64,000 bases of DNA from Cardinalis cardinalis (Eukaryota; Chordata; Aves; Passeriformes; Cardinalidae): positions 833,824-897,823 of the forward strand of contig JACDOX010000107.1 of the NCBI GenBank assembly GCA_014549065.1, given 5' to 3'. Both the position numbers and the translations under genes were made by a program. This document shows positions 37,591 through 64,000 of the stretch, in pieces; position 1 is the stretch's first letter; every line of letters begins with the position of its first letter. The notes beneath the pieces were generated by a model, which saw only the letters and a list, made by a program, of their open reading frames with translations, did no database searches and was not told the origin of the DNA.

Positions 37591-38889
37591 GTACAGCAGG
37601 GCAACACACATTTGATAGGCAGGACTCTGGAAACCCTGTCCTAGCTACCAGATTTCTTCTTTACAGTAGGTTGAAATACAAAGAGGAGCACAGTGATGGT
37701 TCTCCCCTCACCCCCAGTAAACAAAGTTATTGCAGTCAGTCAGTCCAACCCACCTCTGCAGCAGCACCACCAGAGCTGCCCAGGCTGCACACAGCTGGAA
37801 CCCAGCCCAATCACCCTTGTCACACCAGTGTGAAATTCGAGGGAGAAATCACACACTGACTAATCTCCTTTTACAAAGCTTTTTTTTTTTGATGCAACAG
37901 CCTCGATAAAGATGTGATGTGCTTAAACACCCTCTCCCACGCTGCCGCTGCTAGGCAACGCTGTACAGCCCCAGAGCATCAGCTCAGGTCACCCAAAAAC
38001 ATCAGCTGAGGGACACAACAACATCCCCCTACAGCCCAGCTCCTGCCACAGCCAGGAGCCAGCCCACAGCAGGCAGGAAGAACAAAGTATTGCAGCTAGA
38101 CAGCGTGTCCTACCCAGCAGCGTGCCTCCAGGCCGGGGACAGTGTCCTCCTCCCTGTGTGGTTTGAAGGGAATACCCAGACCCTGGCCACGGAGGGTGCC
38201 CTTGTGCTGGGAAAGGTTTCACGACATCAGCTGGTGAAGCAGCCCAAGCTGTGACAGGCACAAGATGCAGCTCTCACCTCAGAAGCTCCCTGGCAGCAGA
38301 GCACACCACCAGCACCTGCCCTGGGAGCCAGCTGGTCCCCAGGCAGAGCAGGACCTGCCGTGCAGCGCAAAGCGGGCTCCCCAAGCCTTTGGAAACCCGA
38401 GGGGAAGGGATCAGGNGGAAAAAAAAAAGAAAACAGTTGAAAAGCATCACTGCCCTCAGAAAGTGCCTTCTGGAAATGCTCACAGAGCCTGGCTTGCCCA
38501 CAAGAGGGGACCCAAAAGGGCCCACCAGAAATTTCAGTCCCTTAGCCTGAAATGCCAGAGATGTCTGTTCTTCCACACGGCAACAACACCCTGCTCCCCA
38601 CAGCGCACCCAGCAGCTGACAGAGCAGCCCGTGCCACCTCAGGTGTGCAGTTTGACACATGGGCAGGAAGGCAGCTGGACACACAGTGCCTGGCTGGCTC
38701 CCAGTCCAGCCACTACAGTGATGCATCACTCCACAGACAACGGCTCATCTTCCTGGGTTTGTGGGGTTTTTTTTGGCAAATTAATATTTTTCCTGTTATT
38801 TTTTGTTTTTATTTTATTTTTTTAGAAAGCATTAAAAAAAATCTGCAGCTGTTGAAAAAAATCCTTTCCCTTTCGAGGCTGGACGAGGT

Positions 38890-38895
38890 TTTATT
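38890..38895 (-). terminator. PACS2: Proximal PACS2 poly(A) signal AATAAA
   Basis: The minus strand reads GTCAATAAAACCTCG about 830 bases after the PACS2 stop codon, followed within about 40 bases by a GGATTTTTTTC T-rich downstream element. Cleavage is expected near 38865-38875. Confidence 0.65.
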
Positions 38896-39723
38896 GACAA
38901 GTAAATAATTGGTGTGAGTATGTAATAGCAGCGACCCCACTGACGTGGTGCCCCTCAGCAGCACAGCCAGCTGGGGAACACAGAGACTGGCCAGGTTTGG
39001 TCATTGTCACAGACCTGGGACACGGGAGTTTCCTTATACTTAGTGATTCCCTAATTCCTCTTCCTGCCCAACCCTCCTCAGGCATCGCTTCAGCACCAAC
39101 ACCTGCCTCTCCCTATGGCAGGCTTCATGCTCNGAAGGGGATCTCCTCTCCAGACCTCCCTAACTCTGCAAGTGGCTTTGTTTTCCACACCAGACAGTTG
39201 AACTCCCTCCAGACTCGCTATCTCTCATCCTTTGGCAGCAGGAAGAAAGACTGGCCATCCTTTTCTCCTAGAAATACAGAGCGGGGGCCAAACGCACGTA
39301 ACGCACACGATCTTCTGCAAAATCTGTTCGAGCTGATCCACGGCTCCCCCAGCCCACTCACACCAATGAGGTCTCAGGTTAATAAGCAGTGCAGTTACTC
39401 AGCTATCTGCTCGTAAGTGGTAGGTGTTCTTGGGCAGGTTGCCTGCTCCTGCCAACTCCCCCACGACTTCACGTTGTCAGCACATCTATATTTAAGACTG
39501 GTTTGTTGGTTGGTTGGTTTTTTTGCCTTTGTTTAAAGGGGTTTCCTTCTTTTGTAGTAAACTTAAGAGTTAATAGAAAAAAGTAATTCAAAAGTAATCC
39601 AAGCACATCTGTAATTAATTCTGCAGGAGAGGGCAGAGCGACGCGAGTCAGAGTTGGCACGCAGTTCCTGGCTCCTGGTGTGCAGTCCTCGGGATGGGCA
39701 GAAGGTCCCTGCGCCGAGCACAG

Positions 39724-64000
<24,277 letters not shown>

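Larger units (their letters stand above)
35175..39723 (-). other. PACS2: Presumed PACS2 3' UTR (long form) and downstream DNA
   Basis: Non-coding sequence from the PACS2 stop codon to the distal AATAAA. The proximal 850 bases, 38870-39723, are the safest 3' UTR; the rest is UTR only if the distal signal is used. It contains a TTGG run near 39505-39518, T-rich stretches near 38765-38825, and CA microsatellite sequence at about 37565-37590. No conserved open frame was recognised. Confidence 0.5.

Overview
The window is vertebrate, almost certainly avian, nuclear DNA. It has short, highly conserved coding exons in long introns, CR1 LINE remnants, a solo-LTR-like element resembling one common in songbirds, a CpG-island promoter, and scattered single N bases plus two long N runs. 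Passerine origin is an inference from remembered repeat sequences and was not tested by search.

Two genes are recognisable, both on the minus strand and both cut by the window edges. Positions 672-30244 hold the 5' end of MTA1 (metastasis-associated protein 1, a NuRD chromatin-remodelling subunit). Six coding exons give residues 1-166, essentially the BAH domain, and a CpG-island promoter lies around the start codon at 30244. The ELM2, SANT and GATA-finger exons lie beyond the left edge. Positions 39724-64000 hold the 3' part of PACS2 (phosphofurin acidic cluster sorting protein 2, a membrane-traffic adaptor). The last nine coding exons, the first only 12 bases long inside the window, give 304 C-terminal residues ending at a stop codon at 39724-39726. 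Every splice phase joins correctly. PACS2 lies upstream of MTA1 on the same strand, matching the order I remember from human 14q32.33.

Layout: 1-671 is intron or flank of MTA1. 672-30244 holds MTA1 exons and introns, with a 14.6 kb first intron and CR1 remnants at about 1290-1530 and 28200-28920. 29630-30560 is the CpG island. 30566-32070 is CA-rich micro- and minisatellite DNA around a 736-base gap. 32070-35170 is intergenic, with an orphan CpG-rich patch near 33095-33395. 35175-39723 is the presumed PACS2 3' UTR and downstream DNA, with a proximal AATAAA at 38890-38895 and a distal one at 35196-35201. 39724-64000 holds PACS2 exons and introns, with three CR1 remnants, an LTR-like insertion only 8 bases from a splice donor, a GC-rich minisatellite around a 398-base gap, and a perfect 14-bp hairpin.

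The two genes do not form a pathway. I found no rRNA, tRNA, CRISPR array, operon or other undescribed gene system. The observations most worth a second look are structural: the LTR-like insertion beside the PACS2 splice donor with 14-bp flanking repeats, the repeat-filled gaps, the orphan CpG-rich patch, and the widely spaced poly(A) signals.
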